NCBI GenBank assembly: GCA_002898795.1
Contig: BEIG01000023.1
Coordinates: 1 to 37,739 of the forward strand
Source of the DNA: a bacterium HR30
Lineage (GTDB): Bacteria; Desulfobacterota; Binatia; HRBIN30
Length of the DNA stretch: 37,739 nt
Reading direction: 5' to 3'
Below the pieces are notes generated by a model that saw only the letters and a list, made by a program, of their open reading frames with translations, did not search any database and had not been told where the DNA came from. The position numbers were made by a program, and so were the translations under genes. Of the stretch, positions 8,090 to 16,656 are shown piece by piece (position 1 is the stretch's first letter; every line of letters begins with the position of its first letter).

Positions 8090-9475
8090 TTACTGACCCA
8101 CTGGTCCAGTTCGCTCCGTCGCAACGGACCAGCGTCGGGCAAGGAGCCGTTGCAGGATTGGGACCCGCCGGAGGCGGCTCTCCACTGGAGCATACACAGC
8201 CTTCCAAACTGCGACGGCGTCTTCCCGCGTCGGGACCAGCGTTTGCCACAGACTCACGCCGGATTCTGCTCGAAAAAACCCAACCAAGAAACCAGCTGCC
8301 AGAGAATAGGCAATCGCGGTGGACACCGCCGCTCCGACAATTCCCCAGCGAGGAATTAAGAAGACATTCAATCCAAGGTTCGTCCCCAGGGCAATCGCAC
8401 CGGAAATAATGTTCACGGACTGTCGATTCCTGCTCGTAAAGTCGCGAGACAGGATCGTAAAAACCGCCATCGCCACGGCCCCCAAGGCCGCAAACGGCAG
8501 CGGTGCGGCCGCAGGAGCGAAGGCGCGGCCGTACCACAACGGTATCAGGAATGGGCCGACGACCACCAAGGCGAGCCCCCCAAGGGCCGTCAAAAGCAAC
8601 GTCCGCCGGCAGGCCTGTGCCGTCATACGATGGACTTCAGCCTTCTCCATCCCAGCAAGCTTAGGGTAGATCACCCAGCCCACCGCTTGTGGGATTTCCA
8701 GGAGCATCTCAGCGAAATGCAAAGCCAAGCTATAAAAAGCGGTGCGCGCTGGGTCCAAAAAGTACGCAACCAAGTACACGTCGCTGCGATACAAAAGATG
8801 CATCGTCAGAATTTGCGTGTACGACTTGCTGCCAAATGCGAGCTGCCGCTTGAGCAGCGGCCGATCGACGCGCAACCCAAACGGGACAAGTCGGCGGACC
8901 GACACGAGGAGCGATGCCACCACCAAGGTGGTGCACACCGCGTACACGCTCAATGCCGAGCTTAAAGACAAAGCTCCCAAGTACCAAAGTGTGCCAACCC
9001 CAACCAATACCCCTGCGGCTCCGCCGAGTGTGCGGCGATTGTACAATCCAAACTTGCCCATGGCCTGCAGGATCCCCCAGAAGTAGTTGTCGACCAGCAG
9101 GAGCGGCAACCGCCACAAGGCCAGGAGCAGGGCCCACGCGGGCAAGCCTCGCAGAATCGTTTCCCCGAGCGGATCGCGCAAGAGCCAAACCGCAACTACG
9201 GTGAACGCTCCCAGAGTCAAAGCAAGAACCAAAGAGTTACTCGCTACATGAGCCAGGGGAGCGCCTTCGCGACGAGAGCAGTACACGTTCGCTTGCGTAA
9301 TGCCGAGCTTTGTGAGGGTGACAAGTGTAGAAGGCAGTAGCAAAGCCAAAGCCAGCAAACCTCGGTCATGTGGCCCCAGGCCACGGGCCAACACGATACT
9401 GGTCATCATGCCCAGGCCCGCCACGCCAACGCGCGAGCCAAAAAGGGCCAGCATCTCTGATGATAACCGCCTCAT
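8090..9475 (-). CDS. Wzx-type oligosaccharide flippase
   Basis: A 461-residue, strongly hydrophobic protein with about a dozen predicted membrane helices. It opens with GSRVGVAGLGMMTSIVLARGLGPHDRGLLALALLLP, the typical first hairpin of the polysaccharide-biosynthesis branch of the MOP/MATE superfamily. A second such unit begins RQLAFGSKSYTQILTMHLLYRSDVYLVAYFLDP. It should flip the undecaprenyl-linked repeat unit across the inner membrane. The ATG at 9475 overlaps the methyltransferase stop by 4 bases (ATGA). The last 50 or so residues form a basic cytoplasmic tail. With the O-antigen-ligase/polymerase at 18870 and Wzz and Wza at 21086-23392, it makes this a Wzx/Wzy-type locus rather than an ABC-exported one. 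Confidence 0.92.
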   Translation of the reverse strand: MRRLSSEMLALFGSRVGVAGLGMMTSIVLARGLGPHDRGLLALALLLPSTLVTLTKLGITQANVYCSRREGAPLAHVASNSLVLALTLGAFTVVAVWLLRDPLGETILRGLPAWALLLALWRLPLLLVDNYFWGILQAMGKFGLYNRRTLGGAAGVLVGVGTLWYLGALSLSSALSVYAVCTTLVVASLLVSVRRLVPFGLRVDRPLLKRQLAFGSKSYTQILTMHLLYRSDVYLVAYFLDPARTAFYSLALHFAEMLLEIPQAVGWVIYPKLAGMEKAEVHRMTAQACRRTLLLTALGGLALVVVGPFLIPLWYGRAFAPAAAPLPFAALGAVAMAVFTILSRDFTSRNRQSVNIISGAIALGTNLGLNVFLIPRWGIVGAAVSTAIAYSLAAGFLVGFFRAESGVSLWQTLVPTREDAVAVWKAVYAPVESRLRRVPILQRLLARRWSVATERTGPVGQ

Positions 9476-10284
9476 CCTCCGGAAGCCCTTAGCGTACGCT
9501 TTGGAGGGTCGTGTATCCCGTGATCCCCTGCAACTTGTTCAGACTTTTCGCAAACAAGCATCCAAGTTTGCGGCCATCTGCCTGGTAACCGTTCGAGCCC
9601 GCCGATTAACCATCGAGCCAAGCGCGGCGCCCGAAAACGGAGGCGATTGATTCGCCGTTGCAAGGGGAACCAGCGCAACAGTCCCGCGCAGCGGACAATT
9701 CGAAAACCGGCCGCCGTCAGTTCCTCCTCCGCCTCGCCAGGACGGTAGAGAACATCGTAAATCTGGTACCGTTCCAGCCCACGCTCCACTCGCGCTGGGT
9801 ACGAGGTCTCGAAGTTTAAAGCGTCTACGACAAACAGCCCTGCCGGGGCCAAAACGCGCCGGATCTCGGCATACAGGCGCGACCGATCCCGCAATTCAAA
9901 GTGCCGCACAAAGCGCGTCGAGAACACAAGGTCAAACACGTGGTCCTTGAACGGCAGCCGAAATGCATCGGTTCGCAAAAACTCCCACGGCGCAGCCCCG
10001 GTACGCCCACGCGCCACATGCAGCATGGGCATACTGGCATCGACCGCCACACCGAACGGCACACCGCGGACCTCGGCTGTGAGCCGAGCTGGTCCGCAAG
10101 CCAGCTCCAGAACGCGCCGTGGGCGGTACTCCTCCACGATTTCGTTCAGCAGCGCAATCTGCCTCCGGTGCAATAGCCCGTTCAATGGCTGCGCCGTGCG
10201 CCGCTTGAGGTACGTTTGGACGACGTCCTCATTTCGGTAGTACCGCTTTAGCTCGTCAGGTTGGCGGAGGGGTTCGTGTACCAT
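9472..10284 (-). CDS. Class I SAM-dependent methyltransferase
   Basis: About 270 residues from the ATG at 10284. The frame extends to 10425, but those extra codons overlap the preceding epimerase gene and are Arg/Cys-rich without similarity to the fold, so the later ATG, 7 bases after the upstream stop, is preferred. Motif I is VLELACGPARLTAEV, followed by VAVDASMPML and FDLVFSTRFVRHFE, the order seen in class I (Methyltransf_11-like) enzymes. Cytoplasmic; probably methylates a sugar or lipid-linked intermediate of this pathway. An O- or N-methyltransferase cannot be distinguished. The TGA overlaps the flippase ATG (ATGA), implying co-translation. Confidence 0.88.
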   Translation of the reverse strand: MVHEPLRQPDELKRYYRNEDVVQTYLKRRTAQPLNGLLHRRQIALLNEIVEEYRPRRVLELACGPARLTAEVRGVPFGVAVDASMPMLHVARGRTGAAPWEFLRTDAFRLPFKDHVFDLVFSTRFVRHFELRDRSRLYAEIRRVLAPAGLFVVDALNFETSYPARVERGLERYQIYDVLYRPGEAEEELTAAGFRIVRCAGLLRWFPLQRRINRLRFRAPRLARWLIGGLERLPGRWPQTWMLVCEKSEQVAGDHGIHDPPKRTLRASGG

Positions 10285-10291
10285 ATTCCGG

Positions 10292-11275
10292 TTACTCGCC
10301 ACGGGAACTTTGCAACGACTGCAGAACCTCCCGCAAGTCCTCTCGCCATGTCGTACGAGGCTGCCAACCCAAGAGGCTCTCCGCACTCGCACACTCGTAG
10401 TAGGCGCGCCGGGTTGCTCGGGCAACCTGGTGATAGGTCAGCGGCGAACGCCGGCCGAGTAAACGCAACGTACCCTCGACGGCCCGAGCGCTCGCTGCCA
10501 CCAAGCGGACGGGCAAATACACTGGGCGCCACCGCACGCCGGTAAGTTCGCGGTACGCGTCGAGCCACACTTTCTGGGGCACGTGTACGTCCACGACGTT
10601 GAAAGCGCGGCCTGTCACAACCGTGCCTTTTTCCAGCCCGCGCACCGCCGCGAGCGCAACACTACGAACGTGACTCAAAGGCAAAGGGTAGTCCTTACGC
10701 GCTAAAACGAACCTCCAGTCCCGCCAAGCAACGATTTGCCTGGCCAAAGGAGGCTGGCGTCCTGGGCCCCACAAGAGGCCGGGACGCAATACGAGCGCTG
10801 GTGCCCCTTGCCGGGCCTCCCAAAGGACGGCTCGGTCGGCCGCTAGCTTAGAGCGGCTATAATGCCCGCGTGCATTGGTTTCACTCTCATACGAAGAGTT
10901 CTCCGTCAGTGTGGAGTTATCCGCGGGAACATCGTACACGCTCAACGAACTCACGTGGACAAACGTACCCACTCCGGCCGACCGCGCTGCCTGCAAAAGT
11001 GCCATCGTGGCGCGTACGTTCACCGAAGCAAAGTCTTCCCATGAGCCCGTTGTGGTCACCCTGGCCGCTGCATGGATGACCCCGTGGACTTGGGACACGG
11101 AACGTTGAACAAAGTCTTGGTCTGTCAGGTCGCCCACCAATTCCTCGACCCCTCGCGGCCACGGCTCGCCCCGATGCCGACGAACTGCCGCGCGGACTTC
11201 CCATCCTTGCTGCAAGCACGCGTCGACCAAAGCTCTCCCCAGAAAGCCGGCAGCGCCTGTGATGAGAACCCTCAC
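10292..11275 (-). CDS. NAD-dependent epimerase/dehydratase family protein (extended SDR)
   Basis: About 327 residues from a GTG at 11275 that overlaps the TGA of the oxidoreductase gene by 4 bases (GTGA); the longer frame to 11554 lies inside that gene and is not credible. The N-terminus RVLITGAAGFLGRAL is the NAD(P)-binding glycine motif. VHVSSLSVYD and the catalytic pair in GHYSRSKLAAD (Tyr139, Lys143) mark an active extended short-chain dehydrogenase. Probably acts on a nucleotide-sugar or a lipid-linked sugar (4-epimerase, 4-reductase or dehydratase); the C-terminal part does not let me choose. Confidence 0.9.
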   Translation of the reverse strand: MRVLITGAAGFLGRALVDACLQQGWEVRAAVRRHRGEPWPRGVEELVGDLTDQDFVQRSVSQVHGVIHAAARVTTTGSWEDFASVNVRATMALLQAARSAGVGTFVHVSSLSVYDVPADNSTLTENSSYESETNARGHYSRSKLAADRAVLWEARQGAPALVLRPGLLWGPGRQPPLARQIVAWRDWRFVLARKDYPLPLSHVRSVALAAVRGLEKGTVVTGRAFNVVDVHVPQKVWLDAYRELTGVRWRPVYLPVRLVAASARAVEGTLRLLGRRSPLTYHQVARATRRAYYECASAESLLGWQPRTTWREDLREVLQSLQSSRGE

Positions 11276-12339
11276 GCCAGCGCTTCCTCCGAACACGCTC
11301 GCCGCTGTTCCTGCGAACGAGCGAGCAACTGCTCCATCAGCCCTACCACTACCTTCCCATCCTCCGCAGACACGGGAGGTGGAAGCCCCTGACGGTAAGC
11401 AGCATAGAACGCCTTCAGGTGGGCGCCGATTCCCGGATAGTATCTCTGCCGGCCAGCGAGGAATTCCAAGGTATTTCTCACGGTTGCCCCAATGAGCTGA
11501 CGCGCTTCGTCTAAGTTTGGAACGACCTTTGCCAGTGGCTTGGGTAGAGTCCAAGAACGACGGAACACCAGAGTCATATTGTTCAGGTTGATCAAGGCAA
11601 CTTGCTTAGTCCCTAGCAAGGTCACCGTGTTTGCCGACGGCCGGACGCGTGCTGACATGGTGAGGCTACCGGCGGCGCGCTCACCTTGAATAACGGCTCG
11701 TAAATCGGTGATCGCTCCACCGTTGTCGAGCTCGTGAAACGTGCTGATCTTTCTCGGCCGCCCAACGAAACCATAAACCAAGTACGCAGGATGGGGCAGG
11801 GTGTCAAAGATCGGCCCTCCGGGGAGCGTTGGTTTCCAGGGTTGTTGCCCACCGACTTCCCCTTCCCCAAAGCTGGCAAAAACCTCCACACCTACGAGCT
11901 CGCCGAGCAGGCCCGATTCCAGCGCATGTCGAGCTCGAGAAACGACCGGATCGAACCAGCGGTTGTGGTCTACGCTCAACACGCGGCCGGTCTGCCGCGC
12001 CACGGCAATCATGGCGTCAGCCTCGGCCAATGACGTGGCCATCGGCTTTTCTACCAACACATCCATTCCCTGTTGCATCAACTCCATGGCAAGCGGCGCA
12101 TGTGTGGCAGGGGGCGTGAGAACATGAACAACCTGCGGTTCTAGAGCCGCTTGCATTTCCCGGAGCGCAGCGCACGTGGGCACACCCCACCGCTTGGTGA
12201 AGGCTTCGCGCGCCTGAGGATCGGAGTCGCACGCCCCTACGAGTTCAACTCCTGGGGTGGATCGAAGGTAACCGGCGTGAACGTGAGCGATCCGCCCACA
12301 ACCGAGCAATGCGACGCGAACGGGTGCACCAGACACCAT
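11272..12339 (-). CDS. Gfo/Idh/MocA-family oxidoreductase
   Basis: About 355 residues from the ATG at 12339. The open frame reaches 12660 but that stretch overlaps the next gene and is Ser/Thr-rich with no family similarity. The N-terminal Rossmann fold has VALLGCGRIAHVHAGYL, and the family's signature EKPMATSLAEAD follows the nucleotide domain. VDHNRWFDPVV begins the substrate half. These enzymes oxidise or reduce sugars using NAD(P), and in such clusters they often make 3-keto or uronic-type nucleotide sugars that feed an aminotransferase. The DegT aminotransferase at 16640 could be such a partner, though it is not adjacent. Separated by 64 bases from the upstream gene, without a clear Shine-Dalgarno. 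Confidence 0.9.
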   Translation of the reverse strand: MVSGAPVRVALLGCGRIAHVHAGYLRSTPGVELVGACDSDPQAREAFTKRWGVPTCAALREMQAALEPQVVHVLTPPATHAPLAMELMQQGMDVLVEKPMATSLAEADAMIAVARQTGRVLSVDHNRWFDPVVSRARHALESGLLGELVGVEVFASFGEGEVGGQQPWKPTLPGGPIFDTLPHPAYLVYGFVGRPRKISTFHELDNGGAITDLRAVIQGERAAGSLTMSARVRPSANTVTLLGTKQVALINLNNMTLVFRRSWTLPKPLAKVVPNLDEARQLIGATVRNTLEFLAGRQRYYPGIGAHLKAFYAAYRQGLPPPVSAEDGKVVVGLMEQLLARSQEQRRACSEEALA

Positions 12340-12403
12340 AGAAGAGGCCAGGGTTTCAGATGAACGCTGAGTACTGCCGTAGCAGCTCGTGCAGGAGCTT
12401 TCT

Positions 12404-13411
12404 TTAAGCGCTTGCGCGTTGGCGCGTATACTCCTGAAGCTGTTTGACGTTGTAATACATGGGGGCACTGTAGTCAGGGACCTGCCCACTTTGAAGAACT
12501 GCGTGAACCTCGCGAATGGCGTCCTCCACGCTTCGACGAGGCACGAATCCCAAACGCTCCCGGATTCTCCGGAAGGAAACACGGTAGCTTCGTCGGTCTT
12601 CGATATGATCGAACTCTTCCACCTTCGTACCGGGCAAAAACTCGACCACTTTTTGGGCAATTTGCCCTACGGTGAAATTCAGGTGGTCGCCGCCGACGTT
12701 GAACACGCCCCGGTCTGCCACCGCGGCAGGAGCCTCGACCGCTCGCACGAACGCATCCGCAGCGTCCTGTACATGGAGGTGAGGCCGCCACTGATTTGCG
12801 CCCACAATCCGGATGCTGCCTGTTACAGTAGCCCGGGCCGTGATGGTGTTCACCATCAGGTCAAAGCGCATCCTCGGCGACAACCCGCACACGGTCGAGA
12901 GGCGCAAAATCACCACCTCGAGGTTGCCCGCTTCCCGCAGCAAGATGTCTTCTGACATGATCCGGGTCCGGGCATACAGGGACACTGGGTGCAACGGCGA
13001 ATCCTCGTGCAATAGGTTATTTCCGTTAGCCCCGTACACACTACAGGAAGAAGCAAAAACAACGCGCTGGACCGCCGCGTCTCGGCACGCTTCCAGCAAC
13101 AGACGCGTCGACTCGTAGTTGGTCATCAAGGTCTCTTTGGGGTCAAGGTCGCACGCTGCATCCCCGACCAGCGCGGCGAGAGCAACAACCGCGCGAACGC
13201 CCTTGACCGCCTGGACCACATCTCGAATGTGGCAGATGTCTCCGTAGCGAACCTCGAAATTGCGGTCACCCCGCAGGTCAGCAATGCCGTGTTCGCCATA
13301 CAAAAACTTGTCGAGTACGCGAACCCGGTAGCCTCGCTGCAAAAGCCGGCGGACAAGGTGACTTCCAATGTAACCGGCTCCACCTGTAACCAGAACAATA
13401 TCCCTGTGCAT
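12404..13411 (-). CDS. NAD-dependent epimerase/dehydratase with YxxxR active-site variant
   Basis: A 335-residue extended SDR. The start VLVTGGAGYIGSHLVRRLL is the classic UDP-glucose 4-epimerase-like glycine motif. VVFASSCSVYGANG supplies the active-site Ser/Thr region. At the catalytic position the sequence is SLYARTRIMSED: Tyr146 is present but the expected Lys four residues later is Arg150 (codon CGG). The ATG at 13411 has a GGAGGGG stretch about 10 bases upstream. First gene of the lower block: 324 bases without a gene separate it from 13736, so a promoter may lie there. Likely substrate is a nucleotide sugar; reduced or altered activity is possible given the Arg. Confidence 0.88.
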   Translation of the reverse strand: MHRDIVLVTGGAGYIGSHLVRRLLQRGYRVRVLDKFLYGEHGIADLRGDRNFEVRYGDICHIRDVVQAVKGVRAVVALAALVGDAACDLDPKETLMTNYESTRLLLEACRDAAVQRVVFASSCSVYGANGNNLLHEDSPLHPVSLYARTRIMSEDILLREAGNLEVVILRLSTVCGLSPRMRFDLMVNTITARATVTGSIRIVGANQWRPHLHVQDAADAFVRAVEAPAAVADRGVFNVGGDHLNFTVGQIAQKVVEFLPGTKVEEFDHIEDRRSYRVSFRRIRERLGFVPRRSVEDAIREVHAVLQSGQVPDYSAPMYYNVKQLQEYTRQRASA

Positions 13412-13735
13412 TTCCTGGACCCCTCCCTGTCATCCAGAAATCAAGACTACGGCCTGTCGCCGCTTGCTCGCATGGCATCTTCCACAAAAGCACCGGCCTC
13501 TGTCGCGAGGTGCCATTCTGAATCATCAATCGACCGATTTGTCCAGAGCCCGGGCAAAGCCGAGGCCGACAAGCCCGTACCCGTGGAGGGTTGGCCAGCG
13601 GTCGGGGAAACCCGTGCCTCACGTTCACGTGGTTTATGCGATCGTGAACCAAAAATGGCCTCCAGACGACTTACAGGTATCCATGGCGCGTGGCCCAAGG
13701 CACTCTCACAAACGCAAAAAAAATGCAACAAAAAC
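13412..13735 (-). other. Gene-free gap between the two biosynthetic blocks
   Basis: This 324-base stretch has no frame that I can recognise as a gene. Read on the minus strand it begins, just after the TAG of the upstream glycosyltransferase, with T-rich tracts (T5 at about 13730, T8 at about 13718). These could aid transcription termination, although I see no strong GC hairpin before them. Near the far end is the GGAGGGG ribosome-binding site of the gene starting at 13411. I found no convincing sigma-70 or sigma-54 promoter by eye. It is the best candidate for an internal operon boundary in the minus-strand locus. Confidence 0.5.
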
Positions 13736-15190
13736 CTATGGGCCGTGGTGGGGCTCCAAACCGCGGAGAGAAACAAGCTCTGCCACGAGGGCGCGCACGT
13801 TGCGTTCCCGATCAAACGCTTCAACGACCCGGGTCCGACCACGCTCGGCGAGTTCCGCTCGCTGGACCGGATCCGCCAGTAACTCCGCCACGGTATCTGC
13901 CAGGGCCCGTGGATTTTCTGGTGGAACCAACCGCCCATGCACCCGATCCGTAATCAGTTCTCGAATTCCGGGAAGGTCCGAGGCAACCACCGGTATGCCC
14001 ATCGCCATTGCTTCGACGAGCACGTTCGGAATGACATCCTGCCGCCCAGATTCTTCGACCAGCACACTTGCCAGCACAAACAAGTCGGCCTGGGCATAGT
14101 GCTCAGCTACCTGTTCTTGTACGATGGCCCCGGTGAATACCACCGATTCGGCCAGGCCCAATTCCCGGACCTGCTTTTCGAGAATCGGGCGCTGCGGCCC
14201 CTCGCCGATAATGATGCATCGTACGGGATAGGGCAGGAGCGCACAGGCTTCGATCAGAACATGGTGTCCCTTGTAAACCCGCAGGCTACCACAGGAAACG
14301 ATGCACGGTGTGGTTCCGAAACGGGGCCGCGGCCTGGGCCGGAAGCGCTGTAAGTCTACCCCATGGTAGTTGACGACAATCCGGGGTGTTTTTGCTTTGG
14401 CGAGCCCTTGTAGGTATTCAGCGTTGACCTGAGCGCACGTGACGACCAGGTCGGCAGCTTCAAGCTTTGCGGGCAAAAGCAGCGGCATCAGGTAAATGTC
14501 GTAGGCGTGCGCCGTGAAGCTGAACCGGATTCCGTACACCCAACGAAGGAACAGAGCCACGGTCGTCGCGTGCGTGGCCCAGTGTGCGTGCAAATGGCGG
14601 ATACGCTCAGCGGTCAAACGCTCGCCCAGGTAAATTGCCTGCGGCAGCAAGGAAAGGGACTTAAGAAGATACACCGTAGGGCTGGTGTTCCACCATGCTT
14701 CGAAACGAACTGACCAAGCCAATGACCTCTTGGACCTGGCAGCGTTTTTCCTCGACCGTCGCAACTCCTTGCTGTCCGCGTACCAGTGGCGAAGCAACTG
14801 GAAAACGCCGCGCAGGTAGTTCCGGGGGCGTCGCCACATGCACCTCATGTTCGCCGCGAGAACAGAAGGTGAGAGGGCGTGTGGCAGGTACTCCACCTCT
14901 CTTGCGAGAGACTCTGCCTCGGGTTGTTGTTTCCCCTTGGGAGGGCGCTGCAAAGAATACAACTTCAGCTTTAGCCCACCTCGCCGAAGGGCCAGAGCCT
15001 CCCACATGACAAAGGTTTGATGCAGCACGGGGAACGCAGGGTAAAGGAAGGCAATGGGCCCTCCGGCCTGGTCACCTCCAAGTGCTATCCGATCAGGGTG
15101 GATCGCCCCCGCTTCGGGCCGAGCCACGCACGCTTTGCCGCCGTCCGTGACCAAATGTTCTGCTGCTTCTATGGTTCGACCCGGAGTCAA
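13736..15190 (-). CDS. Family 4-type glycosyltransferase
   Basis: GT-B enzyme, up to 484 residues. The start is uncertain. A TTG at 15190 overlaps the TGA of the preceding gene (TTGA), matching the coupling seen elsewhere in this locus, and a GTG lies about 22 codons further in. Recognisable homology begins near residue 43 (GPIAFLYPAFPVLHQTFV). The C-terminal donor domain has VSCGSLRVYKGHHVLIEA and the motif VIPNVLVEAMAMGIPVVASD followed by LPGIRELI. It resembles the colanic-acid WcaL and amylovoran-type transferases. Cytoplasmic, adding a sugar to the repeat unit. Last gene of the upper block. Confidence 0.9.
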   Translation of the reverse strand: MTPGRTIEAAEHLVTDGGKACVARPEAGAIHPDRIALGGDQAGGPIAFLYPAFPVLHQTFVMWEALALRRGGLKLKLYSLQRPPKGKQQPEAESLAREVEYLPHALSPSVLAANMRCMWRRPRNYLRGVFQLLRHWYADSKELRRSRKNAARSKRSLAWSVRFEAWWNTSPTVYLLKSLSLLPQAIYLGERLTAERIRHLHAHWATHATTVALFLRWVYGIRFSFTAHAYDIYLMPLLLPAKLEAADLVVTCAQVNAEYLQGLAKAKTPRIVVNYHGVDLQRFRPRPRPRFGTTPCIVSCGSLRVYKGHHVLIEACALLPYPVRCIIIGEGPQRPILEKQVRELGLAESVVFTGAIVQEQVAEHYAQADLFVLASVLVEESGRQDVIPNVLVEAMAMGIPVVASDLPGIRELITDRVHGRLVPPENPRALADTVAELLADPVQRAELAERGRTRVVEAFDRERNVRALVAELVSLRGLEPHHGP

Positions 15191-16656
15191 CTTGCAGAGC
15201 TAACCTGAGAAGTACGTCGGGTTGCCCCGCCGTGCGGTTGCAATAACTGATTCAGCGCCGGCACAATTCGCACAGGCACATTAGCGCGTCCGCAGACCTC
15301 CACCGCTTCCCGCGCAATCTCCTCGCTGACGTCGGATAGGCAGACAAACACCGCTTCCACTTTTTTTGCCGCCAATGCCAGAGGCAGTTCGGCCATCCCA
15401 CCTAAAATTTTCACGCCATGAATTCGAGCTCCCCAACGCTCCGGGGTCTCGTCAACAAACCCAACGGGAACGTACGCCGCTACAGGTTCCTCCAGCATGG
15501 CGCGGCACATCTGCTCGCCACCCAACCCCGTGCCGACGATGAGAGCATGCATTCGCTGCCGACGCCGGCGCAACGAAGTCCGCAGGTACGTTCGAATCCC
15601 CAGACGCAAGCCACCCCAGGCGAGCAGCACCAACGCCCAATCGATCACGAAAACCGACCGCGGATGGGACTGCATTCCCAAAAAGTACGTCAAGCCGGCG
15701 ATCAACAGCGAACTCGTGCTCACCGCTTTGAAGAGAGCAATAAAATCCCAGACCCCAAAGTAACGCAGTACGCTTTGGTAAACGCCAAAATACACCGCGG
15801 TCGCTGGGCGCAGAATGGCGATTAGCATGAGCGTTTGCCCGACGTATTCCGCAGGAGGGATATGCCAATCGAAACGGATGAGCAAAGCCAGCAAGTACGC
15901 TCCCACCGCGCACGCGATGTCCGCCCCGAGCAACGCGATGCGCCGTCGACGCTCCCAAAGGTAGCGGGCACGGATCGCTCCCCGAATCGTCGCCCACACG
16001 CCACCCAAAAGAAATTTCAGTTCGGACCAAAAGGTCGCGTTCCGGATATACTCCAAGTCGCGCTGCAGCTTTGCCGGCAAGATGTGCTCGAGGTAGTACG
16101 CCTCGGTGTCTTTCAACCCATCGGGATACTCGTCAGCTTCGTCGCGCCCGTGAATTTGACTCGGCCCGAAGATTCCCGGGGGCACGCTCAAAACTTGTAT
16201 CTGCTCTCCCCGGTAGAACTGAACGAAATAGGGATCCTCGGGCCGCGGGCCCACAAAGCTCATGTCTCCTTTGAGGACGTTGATCAGCTGGGGCAACTCG
16301 TCGATCTTCGACCAACGCAAAAACTTACCCAAACGAGTAATCCGCGGGTCTCTTTTCACGGTCAGCCGCGAGCCCATCTGGTACGCGCCCTGCACCATCG
16401 TCCGGAACTTGAAGATGCGGAACAGTTCTCCGCCCAAACCAACGCGGCGTTGCCGAAAGAACACGGGTCCCGGCGAGTCGAGCTTGATCAAGACTGCCAC
16501 GATCGCAAACAAGGGAGACAACAGAATTAAACCGATCAAGGCAAGGACAAAGTCCAAGCCGCGCTTCGCCCGGCGCCCCCATGGACCCATTTTCCCATAC
16601 TGCCAGGCCGGCACTCGTGGGAGATGGATGTAGCCCGCTTCAACGTCGGTACGCAC
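15187..16656 (-). CDS. Initiating sugar-phosphate transferase with inverted domain order
   Basis: About 489 residues. The start is set by AAGGAGG 7 bases before a GTG at 16656; the TTG at 16662 is only 1-2 bases from that site. Residues 30-215 are a complete bacterial sugar transferase (PglC/WbaP-type) domain: hydrophobic helix 35-56, FRQRRVG, FKFRTM, and the catalytic Asp-Glu in SKIDELPQLINVL (119-120), then SFVGPRPE. It should move a sugar-1-phosphate from a nucleotide sugar to undecaprenyl phosphate. Residues about 240-360 then give four membrane helices and about 370-475 a Rossmann domain (ALIVGTGLGG, GFVDETPE, VRIVPALNQLL) that normally precede the transferase domain in WbaP/WcaJ proteins. 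No dehydratase domain follows, so it is not a full FlaA1/CapD fusion. Confidence 0.9.
   Translation of the reverse strand: MRTDVEAGYIHLPRVPAWQYGKMGPWGRRAKRGLDFVLALIGLILLSPLFAIVAVLIKLDSPGPVFFRQRRVGLGGELFRIFKFRTMVQGAYQMGSRLTVKRDPRITRLGKFLRWSKIDELPQLINVLKGDMSFVGPRPEDPYFVQFYRGEQIQVLSVPPGIFGPSQIHGRDEADEYPDGLKDTEAYYLEHILPAKLQRDLEYIRNATFWSELKFLLGGVWATIRGAIRARYLWERRRRIALLGADIACAVGAYLLALLIRFDWHIPPAEYVGQTLMLIAILRPATAVYFGVYQSVLRYFGVWDFIALFKAVSTSSLLIAGLTYFLGMQSHPRSVFVIDWALVLLAWGGLRLGIRTYLRTSLRRRRQRMHALIVGTGLGGEQMCRAMLEEPVAAYVPVGFVDETPERWGARIHGVKILGGMAELPLALAAKKVEAVFVCLSDVSEEIAREAVEVCGRANVPVRIVPALNQLLQPHGGATRRTSQVSSAS

Noticed and set aside
13447-13938. A 163-residue minus-strand frame spanning the gap before the glycosyltransferase end
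   Set aside because: More than a third overlaps the real glycosyltransferase gene in another frame, composition is Arg/Ser/Trp-rich and no family is recognisable.
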